Below, one piece after another: positions 44,620 through 53,605 of a DNA stretch of 64,000 nucleotides. This DNA comes from Streptomyces sp. Z26 (GTDB lineage Bacteria > Actinomycetota > Actinomycetes > Streptomycetales > Streptomycetaceae): NCBI RefSeq assembly GCF_003665095.1, contig NZ_RCHV01000002.1:4512501-4576500 (forward strand), in the 5' to 3' direction. The notes under the pieces are model-generated. The model was not told the origin of the DNA. It ran no database searches and worked only from the letters and a program-made list of their open reading frames with translations. Every line of letters begins with the position of its first letter. The stretch's first letter is position 1. The position numbers and the translations under genes were made by a program.

Positions 44620-45104
44620 CGCTTAGTCTCGCGTCTTGATCCCCGACCCGTTGCCACGCTGCCGGAAGCTGAAGTCCACTACCACCAACGCAACACCAGC
44701 CGTGTCGATCGTGGCCTCCACCCAGTCCACCTCGAGGGGTACACGTCTCGCGCCAAACCAACCGTCGCGCGCCAGTCGGGCGAAACCTAGCCGCCCTCGG
44801 CATCGACGACACCACGCTGCGAATCGCCTCGTCGTGCGACATGGCGCGCAACAGTACGAAGGTGTCGCCAGTGTCCGGTGCGAGGACGACACCGCGGTCG
44901 CCTTGGTCGATGCGGATGGAGCGGATGTGCTGCCGGTCCTTTGCCGACTTCAGGGTCTCCAGTTTCAGACCGGGGTCCTTGAAGAGCTGGTCGAGGGGGA
45001 GCCGCTCGAACTTCTCCCAGGCGTTTGAACACGCCCTGCTTCACACTGCCCCGAAGCTTGCCGAGCTGCTGGCAGAAGCCGATGTCGAAGGCGAGATGCG
45101 GCAT
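44620..45104 (-). pseudogene. Frameshifted remnant of a RelE-like domain (N-terminus of a UvrD-type helicase or a toxin)
   Basis: Starts with GGAGGAG and ATG at 45104: MPHLAFDIGFCQQLGKLRGS, then KQGVF. One extra T in the TTT at 45024-45026 (AAA in the gene) shifts the frame. In the next frame it goes on as AWEKFERLPLDQLFKDPGLK, LETLKSAKDRQHIRSIRIDQ, GDRGVVLAPDTGDTFVLLRA, MSHDEAIRSV. This is the RelE-like domain found at the N-terminus of many actinobacterial UvrD/Rep-type helicases (K-E-L, R.IRIDxxxRGVVLAPD, LL.V..HDDA). The helicase core is missing; after about 44850 the frame is lost, and another ends at 44623 with FRQRGNGSGIKTRD. Probably a deletion scar. The stretch 45105-45182 holds no gene. 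Confidence 0.65.
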
Positions 45105-45182
45105 GGCGGCGGTCTCCTCCCGGTCCGCAATGCGGCGGGTTCGTACGTCAACGGTGCCGACGACGTCTCCGGTGTCGGCGGT

Positions 45183-46769
45183 TCAGCCCTGGGACAGGCC
45201 GTAGTCGATACGGGCCAGTACGTTGGCGATCTCTCTGGTCTCAGCATCATCAGGGCCGTACACGACGCACATGTCGGCGTGGAGCGGTTCGAGCATCGAC
45301 CGGGCATCGGTGAGCCGGCTCTCTGCGAGCAGCAAGAACCCGATGCTGCGCCGCAGATCGACCGCCTCGTCGCTGGCGTCGCTCTCGATGGTGCGGACCT
45401 GACCTAGGATGGTCTGGAACTGCTGGAGCGCGACGGTTACCTGGCCGAGTTCGGCACGGCAGTGCGCGGCCTGGGTACGGCACATTCGTGCGTCCTCGCT
45501 GGTCACCCCTGCGGTACGGTCGTACGCCTCAGCCAGCGCGTCGAACTCGGGCAGTGCCTGGCGGTAGTCACCACCCAGGAACCGGATGGCGGCGCGCTGC
45601 CGACGGAGCCCCAGTACTTCGGAGCTCTCCGCACCAAGAGCCTGGGCCGCCGCGCCGACGATCTCGCCAAGCACCTCGGCGGCCTGCGCGAAGCGATCCT
45701 CCTCCAGGAGGGCGTTCGAGTGGGCGTAGGCATGTTTGATCTCGTCCCGCAGCTGCTCAGGTACCACGACGGGTGTCTGGTGCGCGTTCGGGTCGACGAC
45801 CGTGGGGGTCGGGGTGACAGGAGCGGCCGTACGGCGCGGACGCGGGGCGAACGGCTGCCGGAACACCCCGGTGGGATCTGGGACGCCGGCCGGCCCTGTC
45901 TCGCCAGATGCTGGCGGCTGCCCGGCAGGAGGCAGAAACGGCAACAGCCTCTCGTACACGGCCTGCGAGTCCACCGGCCGCCGGTCCGGCCTCTTGAGCA
46001 GCAACTGACGTATGAGGTCCTCGATCTCCGTCGGCACATCGGCGCGCAGCTGCCTCAGCGGGGTGGGCGCGGCTTCTACCTGTTGCCGCATCACCTGGAA
46101 GTCACTGCCGGTGAAGAGGGGGCGGCCACAGAGCAGTTCGTGCAGGACGCAGCCGAGCGAGTACAGGTCGCTCTGCGGGGTGATCCGACCACCCTGCACC
46201 TGCTCGGGTGACATGTAAACGCTGGTCCCGATCGGGCGACCGGTTGCAGTCAGTTTGGTGACGTCTGTGCGCAGGATCGACGCGATGCCGAAGTCGAGGA
46301 CCTTCACCGTGCCGTCCCGCGCCACCAGGACATTGCCGGGCTTCAGGTCGCGGTGAACGACGGGCACGTCATGGGCGTGCGAGAGAACCGTGCTCACCTG
46401 CGCGGCCACTGCGATGGCCCAGGAGATCGGCAACGGATGTTCGGGATGGATGTAGGCGCTGAGCGGAATCCCGTCGATCAGCTCCATCACCAGGTACAGC
46501 TGCTCGTACGAGCCTTCGGGGTCGAGTACGGCGTCGAAGACCTGCGGGACGCCAGGGTGCTGGATCCGTGCGGTGATCCGGGCCTCGCGGCGGAACCGTT
46601 TGGCGAACTCGACGGCCGCCTCGACCGACGTGATGGCGTCGTCGCGCACCACCTTGATGGCGATGGGCCGGTCGAGAACCCGGTCGAAGCCGCGCCATAC
46701 ATTGCCCATGCCACCGTTGCCGAACTGCTCGATGAGTTCGTAACGGTCGGAAATCAACCGAGGCGGCAC
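45183..46769 (-). CDS. Cytosolic Ser/Thr protein kinase with C-terminal helical-repeat domain, island-borne
   Basis: 528 aa. Complete kinase domain at about 8-270: glycine loop FGNGGMGNVW, AIKVV Lys, HRDLKPGN (about 139-146), DFGIAS, GTSVYMSPEQ and SDLYSLGCVLHELL. After a Pro-rich linker (275-335), residues 340-528 form repeated helix pairs (LLEEDRFAQAAEVLGEIVGAAAQALG; YRQALPEFDALAEAY; VALQQFQTILGQV), TPR-like. No transmembrane helix or PASTA domains, unlike PknB. Its place in a restriction island recalls kinases used in phage defence (PglW of Pgl/BREX-2, staphylococcal Stk2), so a phage-sensing or abortive role is plausible but not shown. GTG start with GGGGG upstream. Confidence 0.88.
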   Translation of the reverse strand: MPPRLISDRYELIEQFGNGGMGNVWRGFDRVLDRPIAIKVVRDDAITSVEAAVEFAKRFRREARITARIQHPGVPQVFDAVLDPEGSYEQLYLVMELIDGIPLSAYIHPEHPLPISWAIAVAAQVSTVLSHAHDVPVVHRDLKPGNVLVARDGTVKVLDFGIASILRTDVTKLTATGRPIGTSVYMSPEQVQGGRITPQSDLYSLGCVLHELLCGRPLFTGSDFQVMRQQVEAAPTPLRQLRADVPTEIEDLIRQLLLKRPDRRPVDSQAVYERLLPFLPPAGQPPASGETGPAGVPDPTGVFRQPFAPRPRRTAAPVTPTPTVVDPNAHQTPVVVPEQLRDEIKHAYAHSNALLEEDRFAQAAEVLGEIVGAAAQALGAESSEVLGLRRQRAAIRFLGGDYRQALPEFDALAEAYDRTAGVTSEDARMCRTQAAHCRAELGQVTVALQQFQTILGQVRTIESDASDEAVDLRRSIGFLLLAESRLTDARSMLEPLHADMCVVYGPDDAETREIANVLARIDYGLSQG

Positions 46770-46944
46770 CGTGCCCCCATAGCTTCAGCTGTACGTGATG
46801 GCCGTGCGCGGACGCGCGCGTCCAGTGTGGTGGCCGTTGCGATCTTCCGTCCAGCCTGATGCCGACGGCCGGCGGCGTTGTGTCCGAAACTATTCGGCTT
46901 GGCCACAACGCCGCACCGGCAGTGCTCTGCCGTTTGCTCGCCGC

Positions 46945-49900
46945 CTACTCCTCCACGCCTTCCTCACGGCGGATCATCCGCCAGGCAGCCCGGCGGGCGC
47001 TGCGGTTGAGGGAGGTGCGGAAGTCCGGGTCGGCGGAGCCGAAGTACCGTTTGCCGAGGTCGGCGGTCACGGTGACGTGGTCCATCATGTTGTCTTCGAA
47101 GACCTCGTTGAAGCGGTGTCCGAAGGCCTCCTCCGAGTCGTTCGCCACGGCGGCCTGGCGGACCCGCTTGTCCTCGACTGTCTTCTGGAAGGCGGGCAGG
47201 ACGTCCTGCTCAGTGAGCTCCGTGCCGAACTTGTCGTTGAACTTGACGATCAACTCCGACAGCAGCGACTTGTCCTGCTCTTTCGCTGCCCCCGACCCGT
47301 CGCCGAGTCCCTTGAGCGTTGCCGTGCCCTCGGAGGTCAGGCTGATGTCGTGCTCGCCGGTCTTCTGAACACGCATGTGCGTCAGGTCGACCTCGCCTAT
47401 GTCCACGCCGCCGTCCTGGCGCCGAGGCAGTCTGTTGAGCAGGTGCCGACCGAAAAGGTGCAGCCGCTCCAGGTCCGCATCCGGGAAGCCCATGATCTGC
47501 GCCATGAAGCCGTACTTGCGGGTGAAGTCCGACAGGTTCGCGAGGAACTCCTCCGCTTCTTCCTGCTGTTCCTCGTCGTCGCTGTCAAGCAGGCGGGTGA
47601 AGCGCTCGACTGCGGGGTCGGTGTGTCGGTACAGCTCGGCGTGCAGCCGCTCCCACTTGGCGGCGCTGCCGGCCGCCTGTTCCTGGGCCGCCAGGAAAGC
47701 CTCGGCGAAGGCCCGCATCTCGGCCTCCACGAGAACCGCGGCGCGCAGGACCTTGCCCTGCACCGTGTACAGCATGTTGGGGTCGCTGGGCAGCGTCTCG
47801 GCGTCCTCGAAGTACGGGACGAAGGACTGCTTGATCTCCTCGGTGTCGTTGACGAAGTCCAGGACCGCCAGGTCAGCCTGGGACTTGCGCTCGTGGGTGC
47901 GGTTCAGCCGCGACAGCGTCTGCACCGCAGAGATGCCGCCCAGCTTCTTGTTGACGTACATCGTCGTCAGGAGCGGCTGGTCGAAGCCGGTCTGGTACTT
48001 CTCGGCGACGACCAGAATGCGGTACTCCTTCTTGGCCCCCGCCGTACCGCGCCGCGCGCCCCTGTCGTCAGCCCGGGTGTACGCAAACGCCTTGGGCAGC
48101 GCGCCCTCCGACAGTCCGCCGTTCTCCTGCGTCTCGGTTGTCTCCTCTCCGTCGTACGACAGCGAGCCGGAAAAGGCGACGAGCACGCCGATGTCTTCGT
48201 AGCCCGGTCCGCGGTCACCGATGTACTTCTTCAGCGCACGGGCCATCTGTACTGCGCTGTGCCGGGAAGCGGTCACGACCATGGCCTTGGCCCGGTGGCC
48301 GAGCTTGGGTGCCGTGTGGGTCTTGAAGTGCTCAACGATGACCTGTGCGTGCTGAGCGACGGTCGACTCGTGCGTGAGCGCGTACCGGGCAAGCAGGCTA
48401 TTCGCCTTCGACGGGTCGACCTCGCGCTCGTCGGGGTTCTTGTTGACCAGCTTCCAGTACGTGTCGTATGTGACGTAGTTCTTCAGCGGGTCGAGGATGA
48501 ACCCCTCCTCGATGGCCTGCCGCATCGAGTACGTGTGGAAGGGCCGGTACGTGGCCCGGTCACCGGACTCCGTGAGCGTGCCGAACAGTTCGAGCGTCTT
48601 CGACTTCGGGGTGGCGGTGAACGCGAAGTAGGAGAGATTGGCGCTGCGGCCTCGATGCTCGGCGGCCTTCTTGAGCTTGGCGTCGGTGTCGAGCTCAGCC
48701 TCGATCTCGCTGGTGCCTTGGTCCTCGTCGGCAGCGTCGAGACCCAGGTCGCGCAGGGCCTTCCGTACGTCCTTGGCGGCGTCGCCGGACTGCGAGGAGT
48801 GCGCCTCGTCGATGATGATCGCGAACTTGCCGCCGCGGATCGTGGTCTCCTCGCGGCGCAGGTAGTCCAGAAGCGCCGGGAAGGTCTGGAGCGTCACGAT
48901 GACGATCTTCCCGGTCTCCCGGGACAGCGCCTTGGCGAGCTGCTCAGACTTCGAGCCACCCTCCCGGCCGATCTTCACGACGAGCCCGGCCGTCTGCTCG
49001 AAGCTACCGACCGTTTCCTGGAGCTGACGGTCCAGGACGGTGCGGTCGGTGATGATGATGACCTTGTCGTAGACGGGCTTACCAGGCTGCAGACCGTTCC
49101 TCTCGACGGTCTCGGGGTCGAGGGCTGCGGGGTCGGTGTGCGTGTGCAGCGAGGTGAGCCGGTGCGCGAGCCAGGCGAGGGTGTTCGACTTGCCGGAGCC
49201 GGCGGAGTGCATCACCAGGTAGTCACGGCCGGCACCGTACGAGGACGCTGAAGCCGCGAGTTCGCGGACGGCGTGCCACTGGTGGAAGCGCGGGAAGATG
49301 ACGGACTTCTTCGTCCTGCCCTCACTCATCTTCGCCTTGTGGACGTGCACGAACCGTTCGAGCAGGTCGAGCCAGTTGTCCTTCTGCCAGACGGTCTCCC
49401 AAAGGTAGGAGGTGGCGTACGTCCCGGGGGCGGCCTGGGCAGAGGGGTTGCCGGCGCCGCCGGGCAGGCCCGGCCCTTCGGAACCGGTGTTGAACGGCAG
49501 GAATCGGGTGCGTTCACCGCGGAGTTCGGTCGCTACGAAGACCAGGTCCGGATCGACGGCGAAGTTGGCGACCACGCGGCGGGTGAAGATCGGCTCTCTG
49601 GCGTCCCGGGACTTGCGGTATTGCTCCTTGGCCTGCTCCACACCCTGCCCGGTGAGCGGATTCTTCAACTCGGCCGTGGCGACCGGGATTCCGTTGAGGA
49701 ACAGGGTCAGGTCGAGCCGGTTTCCCTTGTCGGCCTGCTTGGTGGCGTACTCCAGCTCGCGGACGACGGTGAGGCGGTTCTTGTTGTAGTTGCGGAGGAT
49801 CGACTCCGACTCGACAAGCGACGGCTTGAAGTAGGCCAGGCGGATCCTGACGCCCTTATCCTTCACGCCGTTACGTAGGACGTCGAGGAGGCCCTCCGTC

Positions 49901-50142
49901 GTGATGGCCTGGTCGAGCCGCTGGGCGAAGCCGCGCTGGGCGGCATTGGGGTCGCCGCCGTAGTAGGCGACGATCTCCGCCCAGTCGGCGGCCTGGGTGG
50001 TGCCAATGAAGGTGAAGAGCTGGGTGGTATCGAGGCCGAGCTCGGGGCGGTAGTCGGCAGGGGACGTCCCGGTCCATCCGTGCTCGAGCATGGAGGCGAC
50101 GATGGCGTCGCCGAAGGCGGACTCGTGGTGGATGGGGCTCAT
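46945..50142 (-). CDS. hsdR: Type I restriction enzyme R subunit (HsdR)
   Basis: 1065 aa, the translocase-nuclease of a type I system. N-terminal PD-(D/E)xK nuclease: RLDLTLFLNGIPVATAELKN (about 140-160, with E-x-K). SF2 helicase core: Walker A MHSAGSGKSNTLAWL (about 307-320), DEAH box FAIIIDEAHSSQSGDAAK (about 440), FAFTATPKSKTLELFG, and motif VI region LGGISAVQTLSRLNRTHERK. The C-terminal part joins the M/S complex. All motifs look intact. It is the third gene of hsdM-hsdS-hsdR with ATGA overlap to hsdS at 50139-50142. Overlapping cassettes of this order are usual for type IC-like systems. Confidence 0.95.
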   Translation of the reverse strand: MSPIHHESAFGDAIVASMLEHGWTGTSPADYRPELGLDTTQLFTFIGTTQAADWAEIVAYYGGDPNAAQRGFAQRLDQAITTEGLLDVLRNGVKDKGVRIRLAYFKPSLVESESILRNYNKNRLTVVRELEYATKQADKGNRLDLTLFLNGIPVATAELKNPLTGQGVEQAKEQYRKSRDAREPIFTRRVVANFAVDPDLVFVATELRGERTRFLPFNTGSEGPGLPGGAGNPSAQAAPGTYATSYLWETVWQKDNWLDLLERFVHVHKAKMSEGRTKKSVIFPRFHQWHAVRELAASASSYGAGRDYLVMHSAGSGKSNTLAWLAHRLTSLHTHTDPAALDPETVERNGLQPGKPVYDKVIIITDRTVLDRQLQETVGSFEQTAGLVVKIGREGGSKSEQLAKALSRETGKIVIVTLQTFPALLDYLRREETTIRGGKFAIIIDEAHSSQSGDAAKDVRKALRDLGLDAADEDQGTSEIEAELDTDAKLKKAAEHRGRSANLSYFAFTATPKSKTLELFGTLTESGDRATYRPFHTYSMRQAIEEGFILDPLKNYVTYDTYWKLVNKNPDEREVDPSKANSLLARYALTHESTVAQHAQVIVEHFKTHTAPKLGHRAKAMVVTASRHSAVQMARALKKYIGDRGPGYEDIGVLVAFSGSLSYDGEETTETQENGGLSEGALPKAFAYTRADDRGARRGTAGAKKEYRILVVAEKYQTGFDQPLLTTMYVNKKLGGISAVQTLSRLNRTHERKSQADLAVLDFVNDTEEIKQSFVPYFEDAETLPSDPNMLYTVQGKVLRAAVLVEAEMRAFAEAFLAAQEQAAGSAAKWERLHAELYRHTDPAVERFTRLLDSDDEEQQEEAEEFLANLSDFTRKYGFMAQIMGFPDADLERLHLFGRHLLNRLPRRQDGGVDIGEVDLTHMRVQKTGEHDISLTSEGTATLKGLGDGSGAAKEQDKSLLSELIVKFNDKFGTELTEQDVLPAFQKTVEDKRVRQAAVANDSEEAFGHRFNEVFEDNMMDHVTVTADLGKRYFGSADPDFRTSLNRSARRAAWRMIRREEGVEE

Positions 50143-51407
50143 GGGGTGACCCCGTCCGTTACGTTGCGTCCGCTGGCGGTGGTTACGTCGAATTGGCCGG
50201 TTACGGCGGCGGTAATGAGGGCTTGGCGGCGTTCAGTGATTCGCGCAGTAAATTGGTCAATCTTTTCGCGGATTGGCCGTAGCTTGCGAATGTCGCGTCC
50301 GATACGCCGCTGCTCGCTCACGGAACCGACTGGGATGGGAATGCGCCCGAACATGTCCCAGTTGCGGAAGTCGAAGGCGCGTTCCCGGGTACTGAACGAG
50401 AATCCCGTTAGGTAGCCCTGCAAGGCGAGAATCCTCAATAGACGCCCATAATAGAACGTGTCACCCTCCCCCTTGAGGGACAGCACATGATTGACAGGGC
50501 TGCAGTTCCCCTCCGCCTCTGCTGTTCCAATCGCTCCGGCGAACCCGTCCAAACCGTGTACGACGACGTCGCCAACAAGTACATGCTGACCCTGGGGCTC
50601 ACTGGAAGCTGAATTGGTGTAGCCTTCAGCGCGCCGAAGAGAACGGGCGGTAACTTGACCGTCGCGAAACGCTGTAACCACTTCAGGAGTGTTCGCCGTC
50701 GGACGCACATTTTTCTGCAAGAGCCACCGCATGGCAACAAGCGGCGTCCCATCTCGAAGGTTCGCCAGTTTGCTACGCCCGATGACTTCGAGGACTTGAT
50801 GGTCGATTCGCTCGTTGAGCACCTGAACCAAACGGGTTTGGGTGCGCACCAGATCATCCATTTTCCCCGTCTCAATATCGAGGAAGTCGGCGATGCGGCA
50901 CTGCTCGTCCAGCGGGGGGAGTGGGACCGGCGCATCCGAGAGTCGGTCACGGTTGAGCTCGATTTGATTGGTGGCACCCACCGCAAGCACGCTATAGACG
51001 AAACCCTGGAAGGGTCTCGACCCCAGCCAATAGTAGGCGAATCGAGGATTCATCTTCTCTTCATCTACTCTTGCGATAGTCACGTGACTATCTGCCATGC
51101 ACGGGAAACCGTCCGGATCGAATTCGAAATAGCCAACTCGCCCCAACGTGCCCGTTCCGGTCGAGTTGATAAGGACATCCGAAGGCTTCAGATGCCCCTT
51201 TATTTTGGCAGGGTCTCCAATATGACCATGGAATCGGGTGCGCGTCCAGTCCAGCCCCGATTCCTGATTCGCTGCTTGACTAATTGCCCGTACAGGCCCA
51301 GCGTCGACATAATTCGGTGCGGTCCCTCGATTGAGCAATGTCGTGACCCTCTTAAGTCGCGACGCGGACCAGCTGGCAGGGAGCTCGGTATCGAAGACTG
51401 TGCTCAT
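50139..51407 (-). CDS. hsdS: Type I restriction-modification specificity subunit (HsdS)
   Basis: 422 aa. Two target-recognition domains are separated by conserved helices: first TRD about 1-175 ending PLPPLDEQCRIADFLDIETGKMDDLVRTQTRLVQVL, second about 200-375 ending IPVGSVSEQRRIGRDIRKLRPIREKIDQFTARITERRQALITAAVTGQ. The repeated EQ.RI..(F/I) motif marks each helix start. It defines the bipartite DNA target, which cannot be read from the sequence. The gene has visibly lower GC and rarer codons than its neighbours, as usual for horizontally exchanged HsdS. ATGA overlaps with hsdM (51404-51407) and hsdR. Confidence 0.93.
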   Translation of the reverse strand: MSTVFDTELPASWSASRLKRVTTLLNRGTAPNYVDAGPVRAISQAANQESGLDWTRTRFHGHIGDPAKIKGHLKPSDVLINSTGTGTLGRVGYFEFDPDGFPCMADSHVTIARVDEEKMNPRFAYYWLGSRPFQGFVYSVLAVGATNQIELNRDRLSDAPVPLPPLDEQCRIADFLDIETGKMDDLVRTQTRLVQVLNERIDHQVLEVIGRSKLANLRDGTPLVAMRWLLQKNVRPTANTPEVVTAFRDGQVTARSLRRAEGYTNSASSEPQGQHVLVGDVVVHGLDGFAGAIGTAEAEGNCSPVNHVLSLKGEGDTFYYGRLLRILALQGYLTGFSFSTRERAFDFRNWDMFGRIPIPVGSVSEQRRIGRDIRKLRPIREKIDQFTARITERRQALITAAVTGQFDVTTASGRNVTDGVTP

Positions 51408-53515
51408 GCCGTCACCTCGCCCAGCAATGTCTGAATTTCTGTCTCCAGAGCCTTCAGTTCAGCATCGATCTCCGTTAGGGGCCGTGGCGGCTCGTATACG
51501 TAAAAGTATCGAGTGACGGGAATCTCGTACCCCACCTTCGTCTTGCCGTGGTCGATCCACGCGCCCGGCACGTACGGGTCGTCCGATACGTTCGGGACGT
51601 GCGGCAGGACCTCTCGCTTGAGGTACTCCTCGACGTCCTCCTCCAGCGGCACGTTTTCGTAGTCCCTCAGCTCTGGATCCGGCTCCAGGGTTCCGTCCTT
51701 CAGCTTCTGGATCTCGCCCTCCGGGTCGCGGACGCCGACCGCGTCGCGGAGCGCCTTGTTGAAGGGGGCGCCTGTTGGCCAGGTCCCGCCCGCCTCGACC
51801 ACGGCATCCTTCAGAGCCACCCATGCCTCACTCTTCGTCCCCCAGCTCTGCCCGATCAGGGGCTTCAGCGCGGCGATGAAGTCCGCAGGAGCGGCCAGCT
51901 TGTGGATCGGCTTCGACGCTTCGAGAGCCGCGAGCGTCTCCTCGGTCAGCTCGAAGCGCAGCCTCAGCGGACGCTCGACCGTGACGCGGTGGTAGCCGAA
52001 GTCCGTGTTCTTGAAGACCTTGACCTTGTTGTGCAGCGGATGGGCCGCGTTCGCGGCGACGTCGAGGGCTTCGCCGTAAAGATTGGTCAGTTCCTTGATC
52101 TGGTCCTTGGTGATGTACTTCCGCTTGTCGCCCAGCGCCTTACGCATCTTGGCGAAGTGCTCGCGCGCGTCGAGGAGGACGACCTTGCCCTGGTGACCCT
52201 TCGACTTCCGGTTGGTCAAAATCCAGAAGTACGTGGAGATGCCCGTGTTGTAGAAGAGCTGGTCTGGCAAGGCGACGATGCCCTCCAGCCAGTCGTTCTC
52301 CAGGATCCACTGGCGGATCTTGGACTCTCCGGACTCCGCGGCGCCCGTGAACAGCGGGGAGCCGTTGAAGACGACCGCGACACGGCCGCCGCCCTTGAAG
52401 TAGCCCGGCTCACCCAAAGCCGCGTCACCGGGAACCCATTCCGTCGGCCGCATCTTGGAGATCATGTGCTGGAGGAAGAGGAGCGAGCCGTCGTTGATGC
52501 GCGGCAGGCCGGCCTCGAAGCGGTTATCGCCGCGACCCGTCTCGTGCTCCGCCTCGACCTCGTCCTTGACCTTCTTCCACTCCACGCCGAAGGGCGGGTT
52601 GGCGAGAATGTAGTCGAACTTCGCGCCCGTGTGGCCGTCATTGCTGAAGGAGTTGCCGAACTTGATGTTCTCCGGGGCTTGCCCCTTGATCATCAGGTCA
52701 GACCGGCAGATTGCCCAGGACTCGGCGTTGAGCTCCTGCCCGAACACCGCCACAGTCGCGTCAGGGTTGAGGTCCCCAATGAGGTCCTCAGCCGCGGTGA
52801 GCATGCCGCCCGTGCCACAAGCGGGGTCAAGCACTCTGCGGTGCGTCTCGGGGAGGGTGAGCGCGTCCTCGTCTGGGGCAATGAGGAGGTTCACCATCAG
52901 GTCGATGACCTCGCGTGGGGTGAAGTGCTCACCAGCGGTCTCGTTGGACTGCTCCGCGAATCGGCGGATGAGCTCCTCGAAGATGTAACCCATCTGGTGG
53001 TTGGAGATCACCACCTTAGGCTTGCCCTTCTCGTCCAGGACGGGCTTACCCTCGTCGTCGAGTTCGACGGGGCGCAAGTCGAGGTCCGCGAAGAGCCCCA
53101 TCACCTCGTACAGCAGGTTCGCGTTGTCAAGCTTCTTGATCTGGCGGGGGAACTCGTACTGCTCCAGGACCTCCTGGGCGTTCGACGAGAACGCACCGAT
53201 GTACTCGATGAGGTGCTCAGCGGCGTGCCCGGCGTCGCTCGCGATCTTCTTCAGCGTGTACGTGCTGGTGTTGTAGAAGGTCTGGCCGGAGGCCCGGCGC
53301 AGGAAGCGGTCCGGGTCGATGCCCTCGTTGTCCTTCAGCGCCTCAGCCTGTGCGATGACCTTGGCCTTGGTGGGCTCCAGTACACACTCCAGGCGGCGGA
53401 GCACAGTGAACGGCAGGATGACCTTGCCGTACTCCGACTGCTTGTAGTCGCCGCGCAGTTTGTCGGCGACGGACCAGATGTGGCCCGCCATTGCCGCGTG
53501 CTTGCTGTTGTTCAA
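51404..53515 (-). CDS. hsdM: Type I DNA adenine methyltransferase subunit (HsdM)
   Basis: 703 aa. N-terminal HsdM helical domain (KHAAMAGHIWSVADKLRGDYKQSEYGKVILPFTVLRRLECVLEPTK), SAM motif LDPACGTGGMLTAAED (about 232-245), catalytic NPPF in ILANPPFGVEW (about 303-312), and EELIRRFAEQSNETAGEHFTPREVIDLMVNLL, the classic HsdM segment. The C-terminal region after about 480 is longer than in E. coli HsdM, as in many actinobacterial forms. I place the start at the TTG codon at 53515-53513, because AAGGA lies about 7 nt upstream and homologues begin MNNSKHA; a TTG at 53551 is the alternative. It modifies the host target and is required for restriction. Confidence 0.93.
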   Translation of the reverse strand: MNNSKHAAMAGHIWSVADKLRGDYKQSEYGKVILPFTVLRRLECVLEPTKAKVIAQAEALKDNEGIDPDRFLRRASGQTFYNTSTYTLKKIASDAGHAAEHLIEYIGAFSSNAQEVLEQYEFPRQIKKLDNANLLYEVMGLFADLDLRPVELDDEGKPVLDEKGKPKVVISNHQMGYIFEELIRRFAEQSNETAGEHFTPREVIDLMVNLLIAPDEDALTLPETHRRVLDPACGTGGMLTAAEDLIGDLNPDATVAVFGQELNAESWAICRSDLMIKGQAPENIKFGNSFSNDGHTGAKFDYILANPPFGVEWKKVKDEVEAEHETGRGDNRFEAGLPRINDGSLLFLQHMISKMRPTEWVPGDAALGEPGYFKGGGRVAVVFNGSPLFTGAAESGESKIRQWILENDWLEGIVALPDQLFYNTGISTYFWILTNRKSKGHQGKVVLLDAREHFAKMRKALGDKRKYITKDQIKELTNLYGEALDVAANAAHPLHNKVKVFKNTDFGYHRVTVERPLRLRFELTEETLAALEASKPIHKLAAPADFIAALKPLIGQSWGTKSEAWVALKDAVVEAGGTWPTGAPFNKALRDAVGVRDPEGEIQKLKDGTLEPDPELRDYENVPLEEDVEEYLKREVLPHVPNVSDDPYVPGAWIDHGKTKVGYEIPVTRYFYVYEPPRPLTEIDAELKALETEIQTLLGEVTA

Positions 53516-53605
53516 GGGGTTCCTTCCCGCTGGGCCCGCCGTGTGGTTCAAGAAGCGGTTGGTAAAGTTTTGCAGGTCTGGGCGCGCACTGATGTGCTTG
53601 TGGTG

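Noticed and set aside
44841..45407. 188-codon + strand frame in the island
   Set aside because: It overlaps the RelE-like remnant and the kinase 3' end in antisense, with no RBS and no domain.
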